Positions 7,843 to 15,947 of a stretch of 38,711 nt of DNA are shown one piece after another. The stretch lies in the NCBI GenBank assembly GCA_947449035.1, contig CANFQC010000024.1, positions 1-38,711 of the forward strand, given 5' to 3'. The notes beneath the pieces were generated by a model. That model was not told where the DNA came from. It saw nothing but the letters and a program-made list of their open reading frames with translations, and did no database searches. Origin of the DNA: Actinomycetota bacterium (GTDB taxonomy: Bacteria > Actinomycetota > Actinomycetes > S36-B12). Positions within the stretch are counted from its first letter, which is position 1. Every line of letters starts with the position of its first letter. The position numbers and the translations under genes are program-made.

Positions 7843-8967
7843 TTACTTAACGCCCCAGACCTTCTTGAACTGCTGAACGTAGTTCTTCACACCGAGGTAG
7901 TTGCCATCGGCGGTGAGAACCAGCGAGTTGGCGTTTGCCTTGGTCAGGATCTGCGTGGGCAGGTCCTTGGTGTTGAACGGCATCTTCTGGAAGTAGCGAG
8001 CGAAGCTGTCGATGACAGTCCAGCCCACGATCGGCAGGGAGTAGCCGGTCCATGCCGACTCAGTGCCGTCCTTCAGGCCTGCAATGTTGCCCACACCAGC
8101 GGTCAGGCCGCCGATCTGAACCTGGTTCTGCAGACCAGCGGTCTTCAGTGCTGCGGAAACGCCGGTCACCCAGCCACCGAGATCGGAAACGATCCAGTTG
8201 GCCTTCGGGTTGCGCTGAACAGCGGAGACGACAGCTGCCGGGGTCTTGCCCGCGAAGATGTCAGTGAGCTGCTGCGGGTTAGCGTTGTAGACAGCCTTGC
8301 CGCCGGACAGGATGCGGAGGTTGTTCTTGAACGCCTCATCGAAGCGGATCAGGATCGGGTACAGCGGAACCGTGACACCCTCAACGTTCGGTGCGGGGGT
8401 ACCCGCCACGACGTAAGCAGCGATCATGCGGCCCCACACATCGAGCTGGCGCTTGCCGGCGATGTGGGTGTCGACGAGTGCGCTGGTCGGGGCGCTCATG
8501 CAGGCGGAGCAGACAACCGGGATACCGGCTGCCTTTGCCTTGCCGAGGAGGTCACCCAGGGTGCTCGGCTCGATGCCCGAGATGTGGATGCCGTTCGGCT
8601 TGAGATCCAGTGCCTGCTGGAAGGCAGCGCGCTGATGCTCGGGCGTATCGGCGCCGGAGATCTCCTTGAAGGACCAGCCGAGGGTTGCGCCACCGGCTGC
8701 AAGACCGTCATCGAGGGTCTTGTTCTCAGCGCCACCGTTGGACAGGCCGACGATGAGCTTGGTCGGGAGAGTCTTCGGCGACACCTTGAGGGGAGTCGTG
8801 ATGTTGATGCTCGTGGGGGTGCTGGAGTACTGCTTGACGATCGCTGCTGCGGCGGCGGTGCCCTTGTCGGCAGTCGGTGCAGCGGCGGTCGCAGCAGGTG
8901 CCAGGGCACTTGCCAGAACAACGGAAGCGGATGCCGTGATGGCGACCGCGAGGATGGACTTGCGCAT
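7843..8967 (-). CDS. Secreted substrate-binding protein of a sugar-type ABC transporter, lacking a lipobox
   Basis: A 374-residue periplasmic-binding-protein-1-like (Peripla_BP_4) protein. It has a clear Sec signal peptide (MRKS, hydrophobic core, then an ATAAAP cleavage area near residue 30) but no lipobox cysteine, unlike its neighbour. The mature domain has the LIVGLS strand start, the ALDLKPNGIHI segment and a conserved C153-S-A-C156 pair. The end GNYLGV..Y..QF..WGVK is shared with the paralogue at 9248. The leader GGAAGAGAGATCC before ATG 8967 is identical in both genes. The likely transporter is the permease/ATPase pair at 22919-25458. How an unanchored binding protein would stay at a Gram-positive cell is unclear. 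Confidence 0.88.
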   Translation of the reverse strand: MRKSILAVAITASASVVLASALAPAATAAAPTADKGTAAAAAIVKQYSSTPTSINITTPLKVSPKTLPTKLIVGLSNGGAENKTLDDGLAAGGATLGWSFKEISGADTPEHQRAAFQQALDLKPNGIHISGIEPSTLGDLLGKAKAAGIPVVCSACMSAPTSALVDTHIAGKRQLDVWGRMIAAYVVAGTPAPNVEGVTVPLYPILIRFDEAFKNNLRILSGGKAVYNANPQQLTDIFAGKTPAAVVSAVQRNPKANWIVSDLGGWVTGVSAALKTAGLQNQVQIGGLTAGVGNIAGLKDGTESAWTGYSLPIVGWTVIDSFARYFQKMPFNTKDLPTQILTKANANSLVLTADGNYLGVKNYVQQFKKVWGVK

Positions 8968-9017
8968 GGATCTCTCTTCCAGTCGAGGGGTACTTACGAA
9001 CCCGAGCAGAGTGAAAG

Positions 9018-9032
9018 TACATGAACGTCCTA
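9018..9032 (-). promoter_or_regulatory. Conserved upstream element of binding-protein gene, copy 1
   Basis: TAGGACGTTCATGTA (minus strand) about 50 bases before the start at 8967. Fourteen of fifteen bases match the element at 10443-10457, at nearly the same distance from its gene. It is either promoter core or a common regulator site. Confidence 0.45.
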
Positions 9033-9179
9033 CAGATGGGAAGCGATTCCCGTCTCAATCTGGTCACGAATTGCGTCCTATGAGGAGAAATCACGGAGTC
9101 TGAGTCAAGAAACTAGGGCATCCGACAACCGTGAACCCGACTATGCGACTCCCCAGGATCGGTCCCCAGAACCCGAGAA

Positions 9180-9207
9180 GGCCCTCCCCTGAAAGTGACG
9201 GAGGGCC
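9180..9207 (-). terminator. Possible terminator after second binding-protein gene
   Basis: GGCCCTCC (9180-9187) pairs with GGAGGGCC (9200-9207) around a 12-base loop, about 40 bases after the stop at 9248. No clear T run follows. Confidence 0.4.
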
Positions 9208-9247
9208 CACCCGCAGACGCAGGCAGGCCCTCTCGGGTGATTCAGGG

Positions 9248-10390
9248 TTACTTAACGCCCCACAGGGCCTTGAACTGCGCCTCGTAATCAGCAACGCCAA
9301 TGTAGTTGCCTTTGGCATCTACGGCTGCGGCTGCCGCATTGTCGGCCGTCAGAAGCTGGACCGGAAGCGGGGCCACCACGATCTCCTCGCCGCCCAGGAT
9401 GCGGGCGAACTGGTCGATGACGCGCCAACCGACGACGGGCACGGGGTAGCCGAGCCAGGCGGCTTCGGTGCCTGCGGCCGTGGCCTTGATGTTCTCTGCG
9501 GTGGGGGCCCATCCGACGACCTTGACCGTGGCTGCGTCAATGCCTGCGGCGGTCAGTGCATCGCCCAGGTACGCCGATAGCGCACCGGGAGCAAAACTCG
9601 CCCAGTTGACTAACGGATCCAGCTGCATTGCCGTGCTGACAGAGTCAGCAGGGACAACTGTGGTGTCGGTGAGGTCAATCAGGTTCTCAGTTGTGGAGCA
9701 CGGCTCGCAGTACTGGAGGAGCGCCGACTGCAGACCTTGGTCGAACTCGGCAGGTGCGCCGGTGCCGTAGGCAAACAGTTCCAGCACGGCGTCCTGAGCC
9801 GAATTGACCTGGATGTACGACGCAACAGCCTTGCCCCAGTCGTCAACCTCGAGCTTGCCCACGATCGACGTGTCCTTCAGAGCGTCAATGGGATCACCCA
9901 GGCAGGCGGTGCACACGACAGGAACGCCATCGGTCGTGGCCTTGGCAAGCCCGTCGGTCAGGTAATCAACGTAGGAGCCATCGATGTGGATTCCAGCTGG
10001 CTTCAGGGCAAGCGCTTTGTCGAATGCGGCAACTGCGCCATCAGGCGTGCCAGCACCGTCAACGGTCTTGTAGGTCCAGCCGAGTGCCTTGGCCGCGGCC
10101 TCCATGGAGGCATCCAGTGCCTTGCCCTCGTCAGTGCCATCGGAGAGTCCGACGATCAGGGCGCCCGGCTTCGGCGGAGCCGCGAGCGGAGTATCGACAC
10201 CGATGCTGGTCGGGGCAACCAGGTACTGATCCACGACAGCTTGCGCATCATTCGCCGTGGCGCCACCATCGCTCGTGCCATCGACGCTTCCACCCGCGAT
10301 GAAGTTGGGATCATCAGCAGGCATGGCACAGGCCGCGAGAACAAGGGAGGCCGAAGCCAGCATGGCCAGGGCGGCGAGGGGCTTGCGCAT
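9248..10390 (-). CDS. Substrate-binding lipoprotein of a sugar-type ABC transporter
   Basis: A 380-residue lipoprotein: MRKP start, hydrophobic core and lipobox LAAC with Cys21, followed by an Asp/Gly-rich linker. The fold is as in the paralogue at 7843 (GALIVGLSDG, ALALKPAGIHIDG, C160-T-A-C163) and the C-terminus GNYIGV..Y..QF..LWGVK is nearly the same. It has an extra C228-E-P-C231 pair absent from the paralogue. ATG 10390 is chosen because the leader GGAAGAGAGATCC is shared with the other copy and the signal peptide begins here; the longer reading frame to 10606 is not credible. Probably supplies substrate to the ABC pair at 22919-25458. Confidence 0.9.
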   Translation of the reverse strand: MRKPLAALAMLASASLVLAACAMPADDPNFIAGGSVDGTSDGGATANDAQAVVDQYLVAPTSIGVDTPLAAPPKPGALIVGLSDGTDEGKALDASMEAAAKALGWTYKTVDGAGTPDGAVAAFDKALALKPAGIHIDGSYVDYLTDGLAKATTDGVPVVCTACLGDPIDALKDTSIVGKLEVDDWGKAVASYIQVNSAQDAVLELFAYGTGAPAEFDQGLQSALLQYCEPCSTTENLIDLTDTTVVPADSVSTAMQLDPLVNWASFAPGALSAYLGDALTAAGIDAATVKVVGWAPTAENIKATAAGTEAAWLGYPVPVVGWRVIDQFARILGGEEIVVAPLPVQLLTADNAAAAAVDAKGNYIGVADYEAQFKALWGVK

Positions 10391-10442
10391 GGATCTCTCT
10401 TCCGGTCGAGTGCCACCGCGAGGTGACGAAGTAGCGTCACGA

Positions 10443-10457
10443 TACATGCACGTCCTA
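10443..10457 (-). promoter_or_regulatory. Conserved upstream element of binding-protein gene, copy 2
   Basis: TAGGACGTGCATGTA (minus strand), 52 bases before the start at 10390; one-base difference from the element at 9018-9032. Confidence 0.45.
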
Positions 10458-10570
10458 TGAAATGTGACGAGTTGAGCCGTAACAATGTGGTGACGAAATG
10501 CCCCCATTGCCCCAGATCTTGGGAATGAATCCCCCTGCCGCAGGCGGGGCCGCGCGGATAGACTTACTGT

Positions 10571-10586
10571 TATCGAACTATCGAAA
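10571..10586 (+). promoter_or_regulatory. Tandem 8-base repeat before acyl-CoA dehydrogenase
   Basis: TATCGAAC TATCGAAA in direct tandem, just after a TTACTGT box (10564-10570) that could be a -10 element, about 40 bases before ATG 10624. The rest of the 233-base divergent gap shows nothing else I recognise. Confidence 0.3.
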
Positions 10587-10623
10587 CGGGCCACCACCCG
10601 ATTCACCTGCCCCCGGGAGACAG

Positions 10624-11724
10624 ATGACCAGCGAACTCGCCCTCGCCAGCCTTGATCGCGAGGAGCTTGCCGAGCTTCGTCTCACCGTCCGAGCCGCGGC
10701 CACGGAGTCGGGCTACCCCGAGCGAGTTCGTGAGCTTGAGGCACGCGCAGACAACCCTGGATTCGATCCGGCGCTGTGGGCACTCCTCTCGGAAGAGATC
10801 GGCCTGGCAGGCGTGGGCCTGCCCGAGGAAGTCGGCGGCCTCGGCGGCCTCGCCGAGATCCTGGCTGTCACCGAGGAACTCGGTGCCACCCTTGCCCCAG
10901 TTCCCTTCCTGACCAGCACGGTTATCGCCGGCCAGATTCTGGCCGCCGCTGGCGGCCCTGCGCTCCCCTATCTCGAGCGCATTGCCGGCGGAGAGATCGC
11001 CGCACCCGCTATTACCGATGCCCGCGGACGCTTCACTGCCGATGGCGTAGGAGTAGCCGGCACCGATTCCTCAGTAGACGGCAGCGTGCGTTTCGTTCCC
11101 TACGGCGCTTCGGCAGCCTTCTTCGTGGTGGCAGCGCGCACCGATGCTGGCATCGATCTCTTCATCGTCGAGGCTGCTGATGCATCAGTCGCGGCACTCC
11201 CCTCGCTAGACTTCAGTCGTCCGTCGGCAACCGTCACCCTCTCGTCTTCCACTGCTACTCGCCTGACCCAAGGTGGCGCCGGACTCGCTGCACTCGAGCG
11301 CGGCCTCGACATCGCGCTACTAGCCATCGGCGCAGATCAGCTCGGCGGAGCGCAGTTCTGCTTCGACATGACCCTCGAATACATCAAGCTGCGTCGTCAG
11401 TTCAATCGCGAGATCGGTAGCTTCCAGGCCGTCAAGCACCGCATGGCAGACGCACTGATTCAGGTCGAGATGGCTCGCGCCGGACTCGAGCGAGTGACCT
11501 GGGACCACTCCGAGAACCTCTCGGCCGACGCTGCGGTGGCAAAGGCCTGGGGCTCAGATGCCTTCAATGCCCTTGCCGCAGAAGCGATTCAGCTGCACGG
11601 CGGCGTGGGCTTCACGTGGGAGCACGATGCGCATCTGTACTTCCGTCGCGCCCGATTCGATGCCGCGTTCCTGGGTGATGCCGCTTTTCATCGCGAACGC
11701 GTCGCAACCCTTCTCGGCTGGTAA
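10624..11724 (+). CDS. Acyl-CoA dehydrogenase-family protein, short partner type
   Basis: A 366-residue acyl-CoA dehydrogenase-like flavoprotein. Visible are the N-terminal helical domain with GLPEEVGGLGG, and the C-terminal QFNREIGSFQAVKHRMAD and AIQLHGGVGFTWEHDAHLYFRR motifs. I find no Glu at the usual base positions (neither MCAD-like before GT nor the IVD-like LER position), so it may be the non-catalytic partner of a heterotetramer of the FadE28/FadE29 kind, with the dehydrogenase at 13114-14367 as a candidate partner. ATG 10624 is chosen for its GGGAG four bases upstream; upstream in-frame codons from 10498 lack one. Ends four bases from the convergent beta-propeller gene. Confidence 0.88.
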   Translation: MTSELALASLDREELAELRLTVRAAATESGYPERVRELEARADNPGFDPALWALLSEEIGLAGVGLPEEVGGLGGLAEILAVTEELGATLAPVPFLTSTVIAGQILAAAGGPALPYLERIAGGEIAAPAITDARGRFTADGVGVAGTDSSVDGSVRFVPYGASAAFFVVAARTDAGIDLFIVEAADASVAALPSLDFSRPSATVTLSSSTATRLTQGGAGLAALERGLDIALLAIGADQLGGAQFCFDMTLEYIKLRRQFNREIGSFQAVKHRMADALIQVEMARAGLERVTWDHSENLSADAAVAKAWGSDAFNALAAEAIQLHGGVGFTWEHDAHLYFRRARFDAAFLGDAAFHRERVATLLGW

Positions 11725-11728
11725 CGCA

Positions 11729-12961
11729 CTAGCGAATCGAGTAACCCGAACCGGTGTAGTAGGGCTGTCGGAAGCACACGTAGCCACCTGTGCCGTTGTT
11801 CGGCCACTGCTGCCAACTACTCGCCCATCCAGCGGACTCCTGGGACGCAATTCCCGGCCAATTCACGTGATTCGGCGCGTTCTTTGCGCACGTACCATCC
11901 GCGGCAATCCCATAGGCCTGCATGGGCACATACATCTCGGATCCGGAGTTGCCCACGTAGATCACGGACACTGATAACTGGTCTGCACCAGAGGAATAGG
12001 CGTTCTGCCCGTCGGCGGCAATGTTGTCCTGATAATCGCCGATTGAATCGACAATGCCGAGCACTGTGTTCGTGTGCGTATCAATCACCAACACTGCGCC
12101 CGGGGAGTCATAGGACACATAGACGTAACCTGCCCCGGCCGCCATAGCCGTGGGGTAGGTGATCGGATCTGAAATTGTCGCGACAACTAACTCGGTACTC
12201 GTGTCGATGACTTGAAACAGTGCGTTGGCGCTATCGCCGACGTATATCGACGAACCAGATGCGACCAATGTCGAGACGATCGGGGTCACGCCGCCTGCAG
12301 GAGTCGTCAGGGGGATGGTCCGAAGGATGGTCAGGAAGGTCTGTGATGCAGGGTCTGCGTCAATGACCGCTACCTGGTCCCCGTCCTTCGCGTACAGGAA
12401 ATTTCCGGCAGCGCTCATGCCTGCGGAGCATTGGTTGGTGAGGGGCACCGAGCCGACGACGGTGTTATCGGAGGCCCTGATCACCGCCACTGGGCTGCCT
12501 CCACTGCAATCGCCGACATACACATATCCGTTGGCGGCAACCACGGCTCCCGGCGAGTAAATGCTCACATCCTGGATCGTGGTGAACACCAAAGGCGCGG
12601 TGGGGTCGTGAATGTCAATCACCTCGACCGAGCCAGCCTGAGCGGTATTGTTCGCCGAATTATTGATGGCAACATAGAGGTAGTCCCCCGATACAGCCAC
12701 GCCTTGGGGTGTATTACCCACGGTGACCGATGCGACCTCGGCGTTCGTCGCTTGATCGATCACGCGGACCAGACCATTTGTCGGGTAGGAACCCACGTTC
12801 TCCGCGACATAGACGTAGCCGCCCGACGCGGTGATGCCACTGCCGCCGCCCGGGATGGTTGCCACCACCGAGACGGTCGTGCTTGCGCTCGCCACCGTTC
12901 CCGCTGCCACGGCAGCCCCGACGACCAGGAGCCCCGTCGCCACCCTCTTACCCAAGCCCAT
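11729..12961 (-). CDS. Secreted YVTN-type beta-propeller repeat protein
   Basis: A 410-residue exported protein. The signal peptide covers residues 1-27 (GLLVVGAAVAAGTVASAS). Then come about seven repeats of 40-45 residues with the YVYVxxx / VIDxxTNxxV pattern of YVTN beta-propellers (clear at residues 49-110, 135-170, 186-210, 238-262, 279-303). A C-terminal tail of some 60 residues has two cysteines (C358, C396) and a Trp-rich stretch (WASSWQQWPNNGTGG). ATG 12961 has GAGGA seven bases upstream. Its codons are richer in A/T than the flanking genes and it interrupts a fatty-acyl catabolic block, so it could be an insertion. Role unknown: surface binding or adhesion are possibilities only. Confidence 0.82.
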   Translation of the reverse strand: MGLGKRVATGLLVVGAAVAAGTVASASTTVSVVATIPGGGSGITASGGYVYVAENVGSYPTNGLVRVIDQATNAEVASVTVGNTPQGVAVSGDYLYVAINNSANNTAQAGSVEVIDIHDPTAPLVFTTIQDVSIYSPGAVVAANGYVYVGDCSGGSPVAVIRASDNTVVGSVPLTNQCSAGMSAAGNFLYAKDGDQVAVIDADPASQTFLTILRTIPLTTPAGGVTPIVSTLVASGSSIYVGDSANALFQVIDTSTELVVATISDPITYPTAMAAGAGYVYVSYDSPGAVLVIDTHTNTVLGIVDSIGDYQDNIAADGQNAYSSGADQLSVSVIYVGNSGSEMYVPMQAYGIAADGTCAKNAPNHVNWPGIASQESAGWASSWQQWPNNGTGGYVCFRQPYYTGSGYSIR

Positions 12962-13050
12962 GATTGTGTCCTCGCGACATCGGAGTGAACGAATAAACGC
13001 TGTAGGTTATCGCCCCGAGGTACTAGGCACCTAAGGTCTGGCCATTTTCA

Positions 13051-13076
13051 CTGAGCCGTGAGGCCGTGCCGCTCAG
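13051..13076 (-). terminator. Weak hairpin after the acyl-CoA dehydrogenase operon
   Basis: CTGAGC/GCTCAG with a 14-base inner segment, 40 bases after the stop at 13114. No T run; listed because it is the only structure in the 152-base gap before the beta-propeller gene. Confidence 0.25.
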
Positions 13077-13113
13077 GTGCCGAGACATCGATCCCGGCAA
13101 ATCGCATCTGCCG

Positions 13114-14367
13114 CTAGTTCTTGCTGAGCTGCGAGAATGGCGCCTTATCGGCCCGATGCTCGGCAGGAAGCCCGAGTACGCGCTCAGCAATGATGTTGCG
13201 CTGAATCTCGTCAGTGCCGCCGGCGAGGCGATAGCCCGGTGCGCCGAGCACGTGATCAGACCACGCGAACTGGCCCCACTCGCCGGTGTCGGCGACGAGC
13301 GCAGACCCAAGCATGTCGGCAGCCGCGTTTCCGATGCGAACAAGATTGTCGGAGGCAATCAGTTTGCCGAGCGAACCTGCCGGACCGGGCTTGTCGCCTG
13401 AGGCGTTAGCGCGTGCAACCTTGGCCACGACTGCTGCATGCAGGCGGGCGCGCACGTACACATCGGCAAGTTCTTGACGGACCACCGGATCGTCGTTAAG
13501 ACCTAGAGCCTTGGAGAGTTCGACCAAATCGGCCACGGTGCCGCCCTTGCGACGATGGCCTGAGCCAGATGACGAACGCTCGAAGCCGAGGGTTGCCATC
13601 GCGACCTTCCAGCCATCATTGACATCGCCGATGCGCATGGAGTCAGGAATACGAGCACCGTCGAAGAAGACTTCGTTGAAGCTCGAGGGGCCGCTCATCT
13701 GACGAATCGGACGGATCTCAATACCCGGGGAATCCATCTTCACCAGGAAAGCGGTGATGCCACCCTGCTTGACGACATCAGGGTCAGTGCGCGCCAGTAT
13801 GAAGCCGTACTCGGCGAACTGAGCGTTAGACGTCCAGATCTTCTGGCCGTCGATGACCCACTCATCGCCATCGCGCACGGCCTTGGTCGACAGGCCGGCC
13901 AGGTCAGAGCCGGCACCCGGCTCGCTGAACAGCTGGCAGCACAGCTCATCGGTACGCAGGAATGCACGCGCATACTTCTCGCGCTGCTCAGGAGTGCCGA
14001 AGACACTGACGGCCGCGCCGACCAGGCCGGTTGTCACCGAGATGAGTTCCGATGACGGGGGCACGTCGAACTCGCGCTCCTCGTCGGCGAATGCCACGGC
14101 GTACACGCTGGGCAGGCCACGACCACCGAACTCCTCGGGCAGGGTCAATGCACCGAAGCCGGCGTCGAAGCGGGCTTTGCGGTACTCGCGCACGCGGTCG
14201 AGGTGAGCGCGCTCGTCTTCCTCACTCTTGGCGATGAAGATCTGGAGCTCGGGATCACCCTCTCCCCAGACACGCACCTCTTCGGTGCGCGGCTTTGCGA
14301 CGGTGGCGAGCCAGGCGCGCACATCGGCGCGGAAAGCCTCGAGCTGGGCGGGATCGAGCTCGCTCAC
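13114..14367 (-). CDS. Acyl-CoA dehydrogenase
   Basis: A 417-residue FAD-dependent acyl-CoA dehydrogenase. The flavin/substrate signature CQLFSEPGAGSDLAGL, the IDGQKIWTSNA strand and the C-terminal GGTDEIQRNIIAERVLGLP are clear. The MCAD-type catalytic Glu position is Gly here (AGGT); a Glu in LGFER sits where isovaleryl-CoA dehydrogenase has its base, so I take that as the catalytic residue. The start is GTG 14367, in a GTGA overlap with the thiolase-like stop and with AAGGAAGG upstream; the ATG at 14400 is inside the upstream gene. Last gene of the 17167-13114 operon. Confidence 0.92.
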   Translation of the reverse strand: MSELDPAQLEAFRADVRAWLATVAKPRTEEVRVWGEGDPELQIFIAKSEEDERAHLDRVREYRKARFDAGFGALTLPEEFGGRGLPSVYAVAFADEEREFDVPPSSELISVTTGLVGAAVSVFGTPEQREKYARAFLRTDELCCQLFSEPGAGSDLAGLSTKAVRDGDEWVIDGQKIWTSNAQFAEYGFILARTDPDVVKQGGITAFLVKMDSPGIEIRPIRQMSGPSSFNEVFFDGARIPDSMRIGDVNDGWKVAMATLGFERSSSGSGHRRKGGTVADLVELSKALGLNDDPVVRQELADVYVRARLHAAVVAKVARANASGDKPGPAGSLGKLIASDNLVRIGNAAADMLGSALVADTGEWGQFAWSDHVLGAPGYRLAGGTDEIQRNIIAERVLGLPAEHRADKAPFSQLSKN

Positions 14368-15539
14368 GAGTTCGCACCTTCCTTGACGAGAACGGTGCAT
14401 GCCGAGATACCGGGCGCTCCGTAGACATGGGTAAAGCCAATACGTGGATTATTGGGCACCTGCTGGCCGAGCGCACGTCCTTGCAACTGGCGCATGACCT
14501 CGTGCACCTGACGCAAGCCCGAAGCGCCCACCGGCTCACCGTTCGCGAGGCAACCACCGTCGGTGTTGACCGGAAGACGGCCATTGATCTTGTAATCGCC
14601 GTTGAGGTAACCGGCGCCCTGCTCACCATTGGCGCACAGTCCGGTCTCGCCGAGGTGGATGATCTCGGCACCGCTGTCGGTGTCCTGCAACTGTGCCACC
14701 TGAACTTGATCGGGTGTGATGCCGGCGGCGTCGAAAGCAGCCTTCGCCGCATCGATCGACGGACTGGTGCGCTCACCCGGGGACAACCAGGGCGAGAACA
14801 CCTCGAAGGAACCAGGGCGACGACCGCGCAGCTCGACAGCCGCGAGTCGAATCGGGTTCTCGCAGAGTTCGAATGCACGCTTTCCGCGTGCGAGTACGAG
14901 TGCGACCGCACCTGCGTCAGGCGAGCAGAACATGAAGCGGGTGAGCGGCGCATTGATCATGTCGGACTCGAGAGCTTCCTCGACCGACACTGGCTTGCGC
15001 CGCCAGGCCAGCGGATGCGCGGATCCGTAATCGAAGGCTTTCTCAGAGACATAACCGAGGGTGCGTTCATCGATGCCCTGCTCGTGCAAGTAGCGCTTGA
15101 TCTTGAGCGCGAAGTAGGACGTGGTGACCATCATTCCGGTCTCGCCGTACCAGCCGCCGATGCCGTAGCGCGCAGGTGACGCAGCGAAGGCGCCACGTGC
15201 GTGGTTGTCGTAACCGACGACCACCGCGACGTCGCGTCCCTCGGCGATCAGACCGTTGCGGGCCGTCATCAGCGCGACGCCGCCAGTCGCACAGCCATTC
15301 TTGACCGTGATGAAGGGAAGACCCGTGAGACCCATACGCGCAACCATGTTGTCGGGCTTGGTCTCGCCATTCGTGCCACCGACCGCGAAGTCGACGTCAT
15401 TCCAGGTGATGCCACAGTCGGCCAGTGCCTCGCGCATCGCCTGCTCGGCAAGCTCTTGATCCTCGCCATCGAAACGACCGAACTCGGTCATGCCACCGCC
15501 GACAATGTAGACCTCATTATCGATATTCGCGCCGCTCAT
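14364..15539 (-). CDS. Thiolase-like protein (lipid-transfer / Ltp2-like, possible retro-aldolase)
   Basis: A 391-residue thiolase-superfamily protein. The first catalytic Cys is in place (C83, NGCATGG), but the GHP histidine motif reads GEP (E335 in ANGEPVGASG) and the C-terminal CxG motif is replaced by SACTVL. These changes argue against ordinary thiolysis. Y373 in HVYGAPG is a candidate catalytic tyrosine, as tyrosines serve in the Ltp2 aldolase. It overlaps by ATGA with the DUF35 gene upstream, the arrangement of the Ltp2/ChsH2 pair that cleaves a beta-hydroxyacyl-CoA by retro-aldol reaction in steroid side-chain breakdown. The superfamily is certain; the aldolase activity is inference. 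Confidence 0.88.
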   Translation of the reverse strand: MSGANIDNEVYIVGGGMTEFGRFDGEDQELAEQAMREALADCGITWNDVDFAVGGTNGETKPDNMVARMGLTGLPFITVKNGCATGGVALMTARNGLIAEGRDVAVVVGYDNHARGAFAASPARYGIGGWYGETGMMVTTSYFALKIKRYLHEQGIDERTLGYVSEKAFDYGSAHPLAWRRKPVSVEEALESDMINAPLTRFMFCSPDAGAVALVLARGKRAFELCENPIRLAAVELRGRRPGSFEVFSPWLSPGERTSPSIDAAKAAFDAAGITPDQVQVAQLQDTDSGAEIIHLGETGLCANGEQGAGYLNGDYKINGRLPVNTDGGCLANGEPVGASGLRQVHEVMRQLQGRALGQQVPNNPRIGFTHVYGAPGISACTVLVKEGANS

Positions 15540-15934
15540 GAGACGGCCTCGAATCCGTAGGTGTGCACAACCGTGCCATCGTCATTGGTCCAGGCCTTGG
15601 CGAGGGCAAGGCGAACAGGCTCGCCAATCACCCATTCGGTCTTATGAAGCAACCAACCCTCGACGATAACCGAGCCAAGATCGACGTAGCCGATGCTGAA
15701 TGGATGAAACTCGTCAGTGCGGAACGGCGCCTTCGGAGCGAAGTTCTGGGTAGTCCATGACCACACTGTGCCCTCGGTGGGGAGTGCGACAGTGCTGACG
15801 TCGACGCCCGCGCACATCGGGCATGAAGAAGCAGCCGGGAATACCTGTGCACCGCACGATTCGCATGCCGAGCCTTGCAAGGCCACCGGATCAGTGGAAG
15901 CGAACAGGCTGGCATCGACGAGCTGAATGCTCAC
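15536..15934 (-). CDS. DUF35 zinc-ribbon / OB-fold protein
   Basis: A 132-residue protein with an N-terminal rubredoxin-like zinc ribbon (C24-ES-C27 and C38-PM-C41) followed by an OB-fold (EGTVWSWTTQNF ... FSIGYVDLGSVIVEGWLL). DUF35 proteins bind acyl-CoA and form complexes with thiolase-like partners; in the ChsH2/Ltp2 system the domain anchors the aldolase. GTG 15934 has AAAGGG seven bases upstream and lies 13 bases after the oxidoreductase stop; the longer reading frame up to 16123 runs through that gene and is rejected. The stop overlaps the thiolase-like ATG. Confidence 0.9.
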   Translation of the reverse strand: MSIQLVDASLFASTDPVALQGSACESCGAQVFPAASSCPMCAGVDVSTVALPTEGTVWSWTTQNFAPKAPFRTDEFHPFSIGYVDLGSVIVEGWLLHKTEWVIGEPVRLALAKAWTNDDGTVVHTYGFEAVS

Positions 15935-15947
15935 GGCATGGCCCTTT

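Noticed and set aside
7843-10390. Binding-protein pair as a recent duplication or assembly collapse
   Set aside because: Leaders are nearly identical, but the proteins differ widely in the middle, and one has a lipobox and the other not.
9248-10606. Longer start at 10606 for the second binding protein
   Set aside because: It would put 72 unrelated residues before a perfect lipoprotein signal peptide; ATG 10390 has the leader shared with the paralogue.
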